Shown one piece after another: positions 57,783-64,000 of a stretch of 64,000 nucleotides of DNA (position 1 is the stretch's first letter; each line of letters begins with the position of its first letter). The translations under genes were made by a program, and so were the position numbers. The stretch lies in the NCBI GenBank assembly GCA_021769885.1, contig JAETSA010000007.1:88017-152016 (forward strand), given 5' to 3'. Source of the DNA: Bacillota bacterium. Its GTDB lineage: Bacteria; Bacillota; Clostridia; Oscillospirales; Acutalibacteraceae. The notes under the pieces were generated by a model. It was not told the DNA's origin and did not search any database. It saw nothing but the letters and a program-made list of their open reading frames with translations.

Positions 57783-59138
57783 ATGGCATCCCTTTCGAGT
57801 TACGACAAACGATTTTATAAAAAAACCATTGCCATTGCCGTGCCCGTAGCACTGCAGGCACTGCTGAATAACTTTTTGAATGTCATTGACACCGTAATGA
57901 TTGGCTCGCTGGGCGAAGAATCCCTTGCCGCTGTGGGGCTTGCCAACAAGGTGTTTTTTGTGCTGTCCTTGGTGCTGTTCGGCGTGGCGGGCGGTTCTAC
58001 CGTGCTGACCGCACAATATTGGGGCAAAAAGGATATCCCGAATGTACGCCGCGTATTGGGGCTCTCTTTGTGCATCGGCGTTTCTGCCGCACTTATCTTT
58101 ACCGTTTGCAGTGCGGCGTTCCCCAAAAGTGTGATGCGGATTTTCACCCCTGACGGAAGCACGATTTCACTCGGTGCGGGATATCTCGCATTGGTCGCGT
58201 TTTCTTATCCGTTTCAGGCCATTTCCCAGTGCTACACCTATTTTTACCGCGCGGTCAACAAGGTTGCCTTTACCGTTGTGATTACGGCTTCCGCGATTGC
58301 CGTCAACGCGTTTATCAATTACACGCTGATTTTCGGCAAATTCGGCTTTCCGCAAATGGGACTGCGCGGTGCGGCGGTCGGCACACTGGTCGCAAGAATT
58401 TATGAATGTGCCGCGATTCTCATTTACGTTTACGCTACGAAAGGTGCAGGTGCGGCAAAGCTCCGTGAATTACTGCATTTTGACAAGGCGTTTATCCGTC
58501 AATTCTTTAAAATTGCCACGCCCGTTATCTTCAACGAATCCGTTTGGGGACTCGGCGTGACAATGTATGCCCTTGTGTACGGCAGAATGGGCGTTGTGCC
58601 TATGGCGGCAATTACCGCAACACAGGTGGTCGAGGAAATGTTTGTCGCCGCCTTTGCGGGGCTCGGCTCTGCCACAGGTGTGGTTTTGGGCAATGAAATG
58701 GGTGCAAACCGTTTGGAGGACGCCAAACGGCACTCCAAGGTTCTGCTTTTGTCCAATGTCGTTTTTTCGTCATCACTCGCTGTGCTTTTAATCCTGCTTC
58801 GAAAACAAATTTTATCTTTGTTCGATTTGTCCGCAGAAGTCTTTTCTGCGGCGGCAATGTGCCTGTTCATTTTCGCCTGTTATTTGCCGTTTAAGACCCA
58901 CAACTATGTGAATATCGTCGGTATTCTGCGCAGCGGCGGCGATACAAAATACACCTTGTTTCTCGACTTTTCAGGTGTATGGGCAATCGGTGTGCCGATG
59001 GCGGTGCTCGGCGGACTGATTGTGAAGCAGCCCATCTATATTGTATACGCTATGGTTCTCTTCGAGGAAATTTACAAAGCCTTCCTCGGACTGCTTCGCT
59101 ACCGCAAGGGAAAGTGGATTAAAAATATTGTGGGGTGA
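57783..59138 (+). CDS. MATE-family efflux transporter
   Basis: 451 aa from the ATG at 57783; AAGGAG lies 14 bp upstream, so the exact start is uncertain and a start about ten codons earlier is possible. Twelve helices. The conserved N-lobe ALLNNFLNVIDTVMIGSLGEESLAAVGLANKVFF and the second-repeat FNESVWGLGVTMYALVYGRMG...ATQVVEEMFVAAFAGLGSATGVVLGNEMGANR are typical. Couples cation gradients to export of drugs or metabolites; substrate unknown. Confidence 0.93.
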   Translation: MASLSSYDKRFYKKTIAIAVPVALQALLNNFLNVIDTVMIGSLGEESLAAVGLANKVFFVLSLVLFGVAGGSTVLTAQYWGKKDIPNVRRVLGLSLCIGVSAALIFTVCSAAFPKSVMRIFTPDGSTISLGAGYLALVAFSYPFQAISQCYTYFYRAVNKVAFTVVITASAIAVNAFINYTLIFGKFGFPQMGLRGAAVGTLVARIYECAAILIYVYATKGAGAAKLRELLHFDKAFIRQFFKIATPVIFNESVWGLGVTMYALVYGRMGVVPMAAITATQVVEEMFVAAFAGLGSATGVVLGNEMGANRLEDAKRHSKVLLLSNVVFSSSLAVLLILLRKQILSLFDLSAEVFSAAAMCLFIFACYLPFKTHNYVNIVGILRSGGDTKYTLFLDFSGVWAIGVPMAVLGGLIVKQPIYIVYAMVLFEEIYKAFLGLLRYRKGKWIKNIVG

Positions 59139-59495
59139 AGCTTGTACCTCTTCGCCGCAAACCGTGGGAAGACCGCGCCGACAGGTTTGTGCGTTACCGC
59201 TGGTTTGTGCTGATTCCACGGGCGCGCAATGTACGCCCCTACGCTCTATCTTGTCATTCTGAGCGAAGCGAAGAATCTCCATTGGAACAAAATTTGACCC
59301 CCCCTACGGGTTGTGCGTCATTTCACGCACATCGTAGGGGCCGCCCTCGCGGCTGTCCGTTTTCGGGCGATGAATCCCTCCGTCACGCGCAAAGCGTGTG
59401 ACACCTCCCTTTGACAAGGGAGGCTTTTTGCGGGCCGGCGTGGAACCCCGCCCCTACGGGTGTTCGTATCGGTTTTCACAGGCGATACATATTTC
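59139..59495. repeat. Intergenic repeats upstream of the mltG-like gene
   Basis: No gene. A CATTCTGAGCGAAGCGAAG repeat (59252-59285), hairpins of the CGTAGGGGCCGCCCTCGCGGC type, a CTCCGTCACGCGCAAAGCG hairpin of the CCCTC family and a GGGCGTGG...CCCGCCCC hairpin. Confidence 0.7.
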
Positions 59496-59524
59496 TTGCA
59501 ATATCCGCAAAAAAATGATAGAAT
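59496..59524 (+). promoter_or_regulatory. Promoter of the mltG-like gene
   Basis: -35 TTGCAA (59496-59501), 17-bp spacer, -10 TAGAAT (59519-59524), 39 bp before the start. Confidence 0.8.
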
Positions 59525-59562
59525 AAATTGTCGAAAATTCGTCCTTGCATAGGAGTTTGAAA

Positions 59563-60447
59563 ATGAAACGCAGTATTTCTATCCTTTTAATTTTTATATT
59601 TTTGCTCGGTTTCTCCGCGTGCGGGCAAAAAGAGCCTGCCGACGCGACCGACAGTCTGCAAAACGGGTTGACCACAAAGCCGTCGGGCGGGATTTACGCG
59701 GACGGCACAGACGCCGCCGAAACCTTTTCCGCCGCGAAGTCGGATATGATTACCGTAACCGTGCCCGAGGGCTACACCTTGGTGCGTATTTCCTGGCTTT
59801 TGGAGGAAAAAGGCATTTGCACAGGGCAGGCGTTTATCGACGCGGCGCAAAGCTATGACCTCTCTAAAAATCCGTTGCTCACCGATGTGCAAAAGGCGCA
59901 GAATGTCTGCTTTCCGTTAGAGGGGTATCTGTTCCCTGCAACCTATGAATTTAAAAAGAACACCGACCCGAAAGCGGTTTTAGATAAAATGGTCTCTACG
60001 TCCGCTTCGCGCATCACACAGGAAATGCGGGACAAGGCGAAGTCTATGGGTTATTCCGTGCACGATATCCTGACTGTCGCGTCCATTATTGAAAAAGAGG
60101 CATATACCCCCGAACAGCGTACACTGATTGCTTCTACGCTGTACAACCGCTTAAAAATCGGTATGAAGCTGCAATGCGATGTCACCAAAAAGTACTGCAC
60201 GGGTGTCATTCAACTGCAATACCCCGACAAAATTGACCATTTCAAATACTATTACAATACCTATCGCTGTGCGGCACTCCCCGCAGGACCGATTTGCAAT
60301 CCCGGGTTGTCTTCTATCAATGCGGCGCTGAATCCCGACAAAACAGATTATCTGTATTTCGTGATTGACACCGAGCCGCCGTATGAATCGCGCTTTGCCG
60401 CCTCCTACGAGGAGCACCAAAAGAATTGTAAGGATATGGGCTATTAA
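59563..60447 (+). CDS. Lipoprotein endolytic transglycosylase, MltG/YceG-like
   Basis: 294 aa from the ATG at 59563 (AGGAG 9 bp upstream). Signal peptide with lipobox GFSAC (Cys 20), where most MltG proteins have a membrane helix. A linker leads to a LysM-like part (VTVPEGYTLVRISWLLEEKGICTGQAF). The YceG catalytic part has EGYLFPATYEF, ILTVASIIEKEAYTPEQRTLIASTLYNRL with the catalytic glutamate, MKLQCDVT, YNTYRCAALPAGPICNPGLSSI and a YLYFV ending. It cuts nascent glycan strands. The family's consensus QSDPT is replaced by QCDVT. Confidence 0.9.
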   Translation: MKRSISILLIFIFLLGFSACGQKEPADATDSLQNGLTTKPSGGIYADGTDAAETFSAAKSDMITVTVPEGYTLVRISWLLEEKGICTGQAFIDAAQSYDLSKNPLLTDVQKAQNVCFPLEGYLFPATYEFKKNTDPKAVLDKMVSTSASRITQEMRDKAKSMGYSVHDILTVASIIEKEAYTPEQRTLIASTLYNRLKIGMKLQCDVTKKYCTGVIQLQYPDKIDHFKYYYNTYRCAALPAGPICNPGLSSINAALNPDKTDYLYFVIDTEPPYESRFAASYEEHQKNCKDMGY

Positions 60448-60462
60448 AAAGCCGCAACTCGC

Positions 60463-60504
60463 GCCGCAACCGTTGTTTGTCAACTTTGGTTGCGGCATTT
60501 TTTT
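60463..60504 (+). terminator. mltG-like gene terminator
   Basis: Stem GCCGCAACC / GGTTGCGGC followed by ATTTTTTT. Confidence 0.92.
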
Positions 60505-60526
60505 GCATCTGCAAACCGGAAATATC

Positions 60527-60555
60527 TTGCAAAGTGCTCCTTTTTTTGATAAAAT
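60527..60555 (+). promoter_or_regulatory. Promoter of the XRE membrane protein gene
   Basis: -35 TTGCAA (60527-60532), 17-bp spacer, -10 TAAAAT (60550-60555), 31 bp before the start. Confidence 0.85.
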
Positions 60556-60586
60556 AGCCTCACGAAAAACCCGAGGTGATAAAACT

Positions 60587-61198
60587 ATGAATCTTGAAAT
60601 CGCAACACGCCTTGCGCAGCTGCGCAAAGCAAACGGACTCTCTCAGGAAGCACTTGCCGAAAAATTAGGCGTCAGCCGTCAGGCTATCTCCAAGTGGGAA
60701 CGCGCCGAATCCTCGCCCGATACAGACAATTTAATGGCTTTGGCGTCACTGTACGGCATGACGCTCGATACTCTGTTAAATACTAAAAATGATATGTATA
60801 TTTTAAACGGCACGCCGGAAGAATCCGAGCAACCGACATCCGCACCGAAGCCTTTGCCCAAAACCGAACTGCAAAAAAAAGGTGCAGCACTTTTAAAATT
60901 CCCCTTTCCGATTATCGCTGTCATTCTCTACTTAGCAATCGGCTATTTTTTGCACGCGTGGCATCCCGGCTGGCTCGTATTTTTGCTGATTCCGATTTAT
61001 TATCAGCTTGCCGCCGCACTGACCGTGCGCAAGCCGAAAGCAAGACTCCTTACAATGCCCGTACCCGAAATTGTGGTTCTGATTTACTTATTCTTCGGGT
61101 TCATTTGCAGAATTTGGCATCCGACATGGGTTTTGTTCTTGCTCATTCCCCTTTACTACTGGCTGGTCGCGTGTTTTTATAAAGACAAAACGGAATAA
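60587..61198 (+). CDS. XRE-family regulator with membrane-spanning C-terminus
   Basis: 203 aa from the ATG at 60587 (GAGGTGA upstream). The N-terminal HTH is TRLAQLRKANGLSQEALAEKLGVSRQAISKWERAESSPDTDNLMALASLYG. A linker (residues 75-95) precedes two long hydrophobic pairs separated by charged turns: IIAVILYLAIGYFLHAWHPGWLVFLLIPIYY and its near copy IVVLIYLFFGFICRIWHPTWVLFLLIPLYYWL. This internal duplication, with a W-H-P-x-W turn in each half, suggests a membrane-anchored transcription factor. Targets are not visible. Confidence 0.9.
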   Translation: MNLEIATRLAQLRKANGLSQEALAEKLGVSRQAISKWERAESSPDTDNLMALASLYGMTLDTLLNTKNDMYILNGTPEESEQPTSAPKPLPKTELQKKGAALLKFPFPIIAVILYLAIGYFLHAWHPGWLVFLLIPIYYQLAAALTVRKPKARLLTMPVPEIVVLIYLFFGFICRIWHPTWVLFLLIPLYYWLVACFYKDKTE

Positions 61199-61210
61199 AA
61201 AATTTCTCGT

Positions 61211-61238
61211 AAAAAGCGGCGAATTTTCGTCGCTTTTT
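61211..61238 (+). terminator. XRE membrane protein terminator
   Basis: AAAAAGCGGCGAA / TTCGTCGCTTTTTT hairpin with one mismatch. Confidence 0.85.
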
Positions 61239-61322
61239 TGTATTCTCCGAATTTTTCGGAAAGATAATATAGAATTTTGCGCGAAGTTGTGCTAAAATAG
61301 AAAATCATTGGAGGAACGTACT

Positions 61323-62519
61323 ATGTATTGCACACAAAAAATAACCGAAGATATCACCTACATCGGCGGCAGTGACCGCAGACTTGCACTGTTTGAAAAT
61401 ATGTATCCGATTCCGAACGGTATTTCTTATAACGCTTATTTTATAAACGATGAAAAAACCGCTGTCGTGGATACGGTGGACAAGTCCGTTTCTGCGCTGT
61501 TTTTTGAAAATTTGGCACATATGCTCGGTGGTCGGCATTTAGACTATGTCATCGTCAACCATATGGAGCCTGACCACGCCGCAACCTTAGAGGAGCTGGT
61601 TCTACGCTATCCGCAGGTAAAAATCGTATGCAGTGCGAAAGCGATTGCTATGATGAAGCAATTTTTCACATTTGACGCGGATGCATACACCCTACCTGTG
61701 AAAGAGGGCGATACGCTCACTTTGGGCGCACACACGCTTTCCTTTTATATGGCACCGATGGTGCACTGGCCTGAGGTGACGGTCACCTATGACCAAACCG
61801 AAAAGATTTTGTTCTCGGCAGATGCATTCGGTACTTTCGGTGCGCTGAACGGGCATATTTTTGCAGACGAACTGCCGTTCGGCGCGGCGGAGCTTCAAGA
61901 GGCACGCCGCTATTATACCAATATTGTCGGCAAATACGGCGCGCAGACCCTTGCACTGCTCAAAAAAGCGGCGGCTTTGGATATACAAATGCTCTGCCCC
62001 CTGCACGGTCCTGTGTGGCGCAAGGATATTGCCGCATTCGTTGAAAAATATCAAGCCTGGGGTGCATATGCGCCGGAAGAAAACGGTGTTTTAATTGTAT
62101 ACGGCTCTATTTACGGCGGCACGCAAAATGCGGCAGAAATCCTCGCCGCGAAGCTCGCGGAAAAAGGCGTCCCGACTAACCTTTACGATGCGTCTGTCAC
62201 GCACGCCTCCTATTTGGTCAGCGAGGCATTCCGCTACAGCCACCTTGTTTTTGCCGCCGCCACCTACAACAATGATATATTTACACCTGTAGAAAGCTTG
62301 CTGACGGATTTAAAAGCACACGCGCTAAAGAACCGCACAGTCGGGTTGATACAAAACGGCTCGTGGGCACCGCAGAGCGGCAAAAAGATGCAGGAAATTT
62401 TAGAATCTATGCAGAATATGACGGTATTACCCGAAACGGTAACCGTCCGTTCTACGGTAAAGGAAGATTCTTTCGCACAAATTGACGCGCTTTGCGGTGC
62501 GCTGGTTGCATCTTTATAA
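61323..62519 (+). CDS. Flavodiiron protein (FprA-type oxidoreductase)
   Basis: 398 aa from the ATG at 61323 (GGAGG upstream). N-terminal metallo-beta-lactamase-like diiron domain: ligands H80-x-E82-x-D84-H85 (NHMEPDHAATLEE), then MVHWPE, FSADAFGTFG and CPLHGPVWR. The C-terminal flavodoxin domain starts near residue 255 with LIVYGSIYGGTQNAAEILA. Reduces O2 to water or NO to nitrous oxide, protecting anaerobes. No rubredoxin domain is fused, so electrons come from a separate rubredoxin. Confidence 0.95.
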   Translation: MYCTQKITEDITYIGGSDRRLALFENMYPIPNGISYNAYFINDEKTAVVDTVDKSVSALFFENLAHMLGGRHLDYVIVNHMEPDHAATLEELVLRYPQVKIVCSAKAIAMMKQFFTFDADAYTLPVKEGDTLTLGAHTLSFYMAPMVHWPEVTVTYDQTEKILFSADAFGTFGALNGHIFADELPFGAAELQEARRYYTNIVGKYGAQTLALLKKAAALDIQMLCPLHGPVWRKDIAAFVEKYQAWGAYAPEENGVLIVYGSIYGGTQNAAEILAAKLAEKGVPTNLYDASVTHASYLVSEAFRYSHLVFAAATYNNDIFTPVESLLTDLKAHALKNRTVGLIQNGSWAPQSGKKMQEILESMQNMTVLPETVTVRSTVKEDSFAQIDALCGALVASL

Positions 62520-62534
62520 ATAGGAGATAGGGAT

Positions 62535-63632
62535 ATGAAGCGAGGAGAAGCATTGCGGACGCATTTTCGAAAAATACCGAAAAAGGTATGGGCAATTCTT
62601 ACGGCAAGCGTTATTTTGGTGACGGTGTGCACGGTTGCCACGGTATTCGCCGTACGGCATCACCGTGCAAAACAGATTTCGGTTGTGCCTGTAGAAACAG
62701 AATCTGTCACCGAAACAGTCACGGAGTCTGACAGCCAAACAGAACCGGCAACCGTATCGACATCGGAATCCGAAACCGAATCGACAACAAAAACGCCGCC
62801 GAAAAAGCCCGTCGGCACGACAAAGCCGGTGGAAAAGGATGAAGAAGAAACCTTACCGCCTGCACCACCGCCGCAACCACCTGCGGCAAAGCACAAAAAG
62901 CTTTTGGATGTGCCGTATATCTATCAGGTCAACAAATACCCGACAGGCTGTGAAAGCGTATCCACCGTCATGGTCATGCGGTATTTCGGGATGTCCATAA
63001 CGGTAGAGAATTTTATTGACAACTATCTGCCAAAAGGCAGGGCGCCGTTTCGGGATGAAACAGGCGAACGGTTCGGCGATGACCCGCGCAAGGTCTTTTT
63101 GGGCAGTCCCTACAGCAAATCCGGTTGGGGATGCTATGCGCCCGTTATCGTAACGGCGGCGAACAAATGCATTGACCGCAAAAAATTCGAGGTCAAAAAC
63201 ATAACGGGAACCGCCTTTGACACGCTGTGCAAAACCTATATCGACAATGAAATTCCCGTAATTGTGTGGGCAACCACCGATATGCTCCCCCTGCGCCCGC
63301 ACAAGGCGTCGCATACTTGGAATATTATCGGCACTTCGGAGACCTTTACATGGAAATCCCCGATGCACTGCTTGGTGCTCGTCGGCTATGACGATAACAG
63401 CTATTATTTCAACGACCCCCAGCGTGAGAAAAACTACCGTTATTCGAAATCCAGCGTGCTGACAGCTTACAGCGCACTTGGGATGCAGGCGGTCGTGATT
63501 CAGCCGAAAAAGGAAGAGCCGACCGAATCCACAACCGACGAATCGACAGAGCCGTCGGAAACCGAGCCGACAACAGAAAGTACGCAATCGACTGTATCAG
63601 ACAGCAAAAATTCGGAAAACGCAAAACAGTAA
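62535..63632 (+). CDS. C39-like papain-fold peptidase with repetitive linkers, membrane anchored
   Basis: 365 aa. A basic N-terminus and a membrane helix at about residues 19-40 act as signal anchor. A Ser/Thr/Glu/Pro-rich linker (about 48-115) leads to a C39_2-type domain. The catalytic Cys is in YPTGCESVSTVMVMRYFGM, the His in MHCLVLVGYDD, and the Asp in YYFNDPQ. A second low-complexity STE-rich tail ends the protein. Probably a surface cysteine peptidase or a bacteriocin-like processing relative without transporter. It follows the flavodiiron gene by 15 bp. Confidence 0.88.
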   Translation: MKRGEALRTHFRKIPKKVWAILTASVILVTVCTVATVFAVRHHRAKQISVVPVETESVTETVTESDSQTEPATVSTSESETESTTKTPPKKPVGTTKPVEKDEEETLPPAPPPQPPAAKHKKLLDVPYIYQVNKYPTGCESVSTVMVMRYFGMSITVENFIDNYLPKGRAPFRDETGERFGDDPRKVFLGSPYSKSGWGCYAPVIVTAANKCIDRKKFEVKNITGTAFDTLCKTYIDNEIPVIVWATTDMLPLRPHKASHTWNIIGTSETFTWKSPMHCLVLVGYDDNSYYFNDPQREKNYRYSKSSVLTAYSALGMQAVVIQPKKEEPTESTTDESTEPSETEPTTESTQSTVSDSKNSENAKQ

Positions 63633-63657
63633 AGCGAAACAAGCGCATACAACACCA

Positions 63658-63682
63658 CCCCGAATGCAGATTGCATTCGGGG
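63658..63682 (+). terminator. Hairpin after the C39-like peptidase gene
   Basis: Perfect stem CCCCGAATGCA / TGCATTCGGGG, but only a short T-containing tail; possible weak terminator. Confidence 0.65.
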
Positions 63683-64000
63683 TAGTTCCATTGTAGGAGG
63701 GCGGACGTGGAAATCCGCTCGAAAACGGACAGCGTGCCCGGGCTTATGTGAAATCAGCGCACCAACCCGTAGGGGCGCTTCACGAAGCGCCCGAGCAAGG
63801 TTGGATTTTACGGAAACTTGTAGGGGTCGCCGACTCGGCGACCCGTGGACGGACGGGACGTACGTCCCTACGCGCAAATCCAATTTACATCGTGCAAAAT
63901 TTCGCGGAACGCGTCATCGGTCGGGGTCGGCGAAGATTCCCCTGATAGGGGAAATGTCGCGAAGCGACAAAAGGGTGATGGCGAAGCCGTAACCTCGACG
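63683..64000. repeat. Terminal hairpin-repeat cluster
   Basis: No gene. GGGCGCTTC-ACG-GAAGCGCCC, GGGGTCGCC-GACT-CGGCGACCC and GGGACGG...CCGTCCC type hairpins, then a fourth three-hairpin module (63935-63993) at the edge. Confidence 0.75.
63935..63993 (-). repeat. Three-hairpin module (copy 4)
   Basis: Stems TTCCCCT/AGGGGAA and TGTCGC-GAA-GCGACA, with GGC-GAA-GCC near the end. Same arrangement as copy 1. Confidence 0.8.

Overview
The window looks like a chromosome segment of a low-GC Gram-positive anaerobe of class Clostridia, probably a gut-associated member of the Oscillospirales. This rests on gene order and families. The division genes run mraZ-rsmH-ftsL-pbp2. The SRP RNA sits directly upstream of dnaX-ybaB-recR. 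There are a YtvI-type sporulation membrane protein, a DUF951-prfA pair, a flavodiiron protein and many consensus sigma-A promoters. Placement below class level is inference. Base composition is near 50 % GC, except for an AT-richer island around 3.5-6.9 kb and one AT-rich orphan gene at 29.2 kb.

Layout: 1-3.4 kb is the leftward division cluster. 3.5-6.9 kb is a zinc-ribbon protein island with a divergent XRE regulator and three evenly spaced operators; similar direct repeats bound it. 7.4-10.3 kb is the trkA-trkH potassium uptake operon. 10.9-13.5 kb has a small membrane-protein unit and ilvD. 14-16.3 kb is a decaying operon: DUF4037 protein, a GNAT gene split by an insert, and a Nudix gene with an in-frame stop. 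16.4-22.7 kb holds small membrane proteins, tmRNA, a VOC protein, an M16 peptidase and smpB. 22.8-25.9 kb is recR-ybaB-dnaX-SRP RNA. 26-36 kb reads rightward: GH20 hexosaminidase, glycerol kinase, an AT-rich orphan, malic enzyme, Nudix, COG2426 membrane protein, a GH110-like beta-helix enzyme, DUF951 and prfA. 36.9-44.2 kb reads leftward: a MerR/TipAS-like regulator, then rtcB, a slipin, a structured RNA region with a tRNA T-arm-like hairpin, two WYL proteins and a HAD phosphatase. 44.4-64 kb holds a lipoprotein metallophosphoesterase, esterase, MtaB, an ABC transporter, a PHP-family phosphatase, YtvI, homoserine dehydrogenase, aspartate kinase, a MATE transporter, a lipoprotein MltG, an XRE membrane protein, a flavodiiron protein and a C39-like surface peptidase.

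The strongest candidate system is the RNA-repair-like locus at 37.8-44.2 kb. RtcB ligase and slipin follow a roughly 0.5 kb non-coding region with several strong hairpins, one identical in layout to a tRNA T arm. Upstream lie two overlapping WYL genes and a HAD phosphatase. I infer a damage-responsive RNA repair module in which the RNA acts as sensor, decoy or substrate.

The second theme is the intergenic DNA. Almost every long gap is packed with short hairpin repeats. A 53-bp double-hairpin unit bounded by CGTAGGG and CCCTACG is the basic brick. Two further modules, one of 65 or 70 bp and one of about 60 bp, appear inside the loops of these hairpins. Both occur as variants whose stems differ by compensatory changes while loops and flanks stay fixed, so structure is what is conserved. 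A separate element of about 200 bp lies twice next to an intrinsic terminator, each time between two copies of the terminator hairpin.
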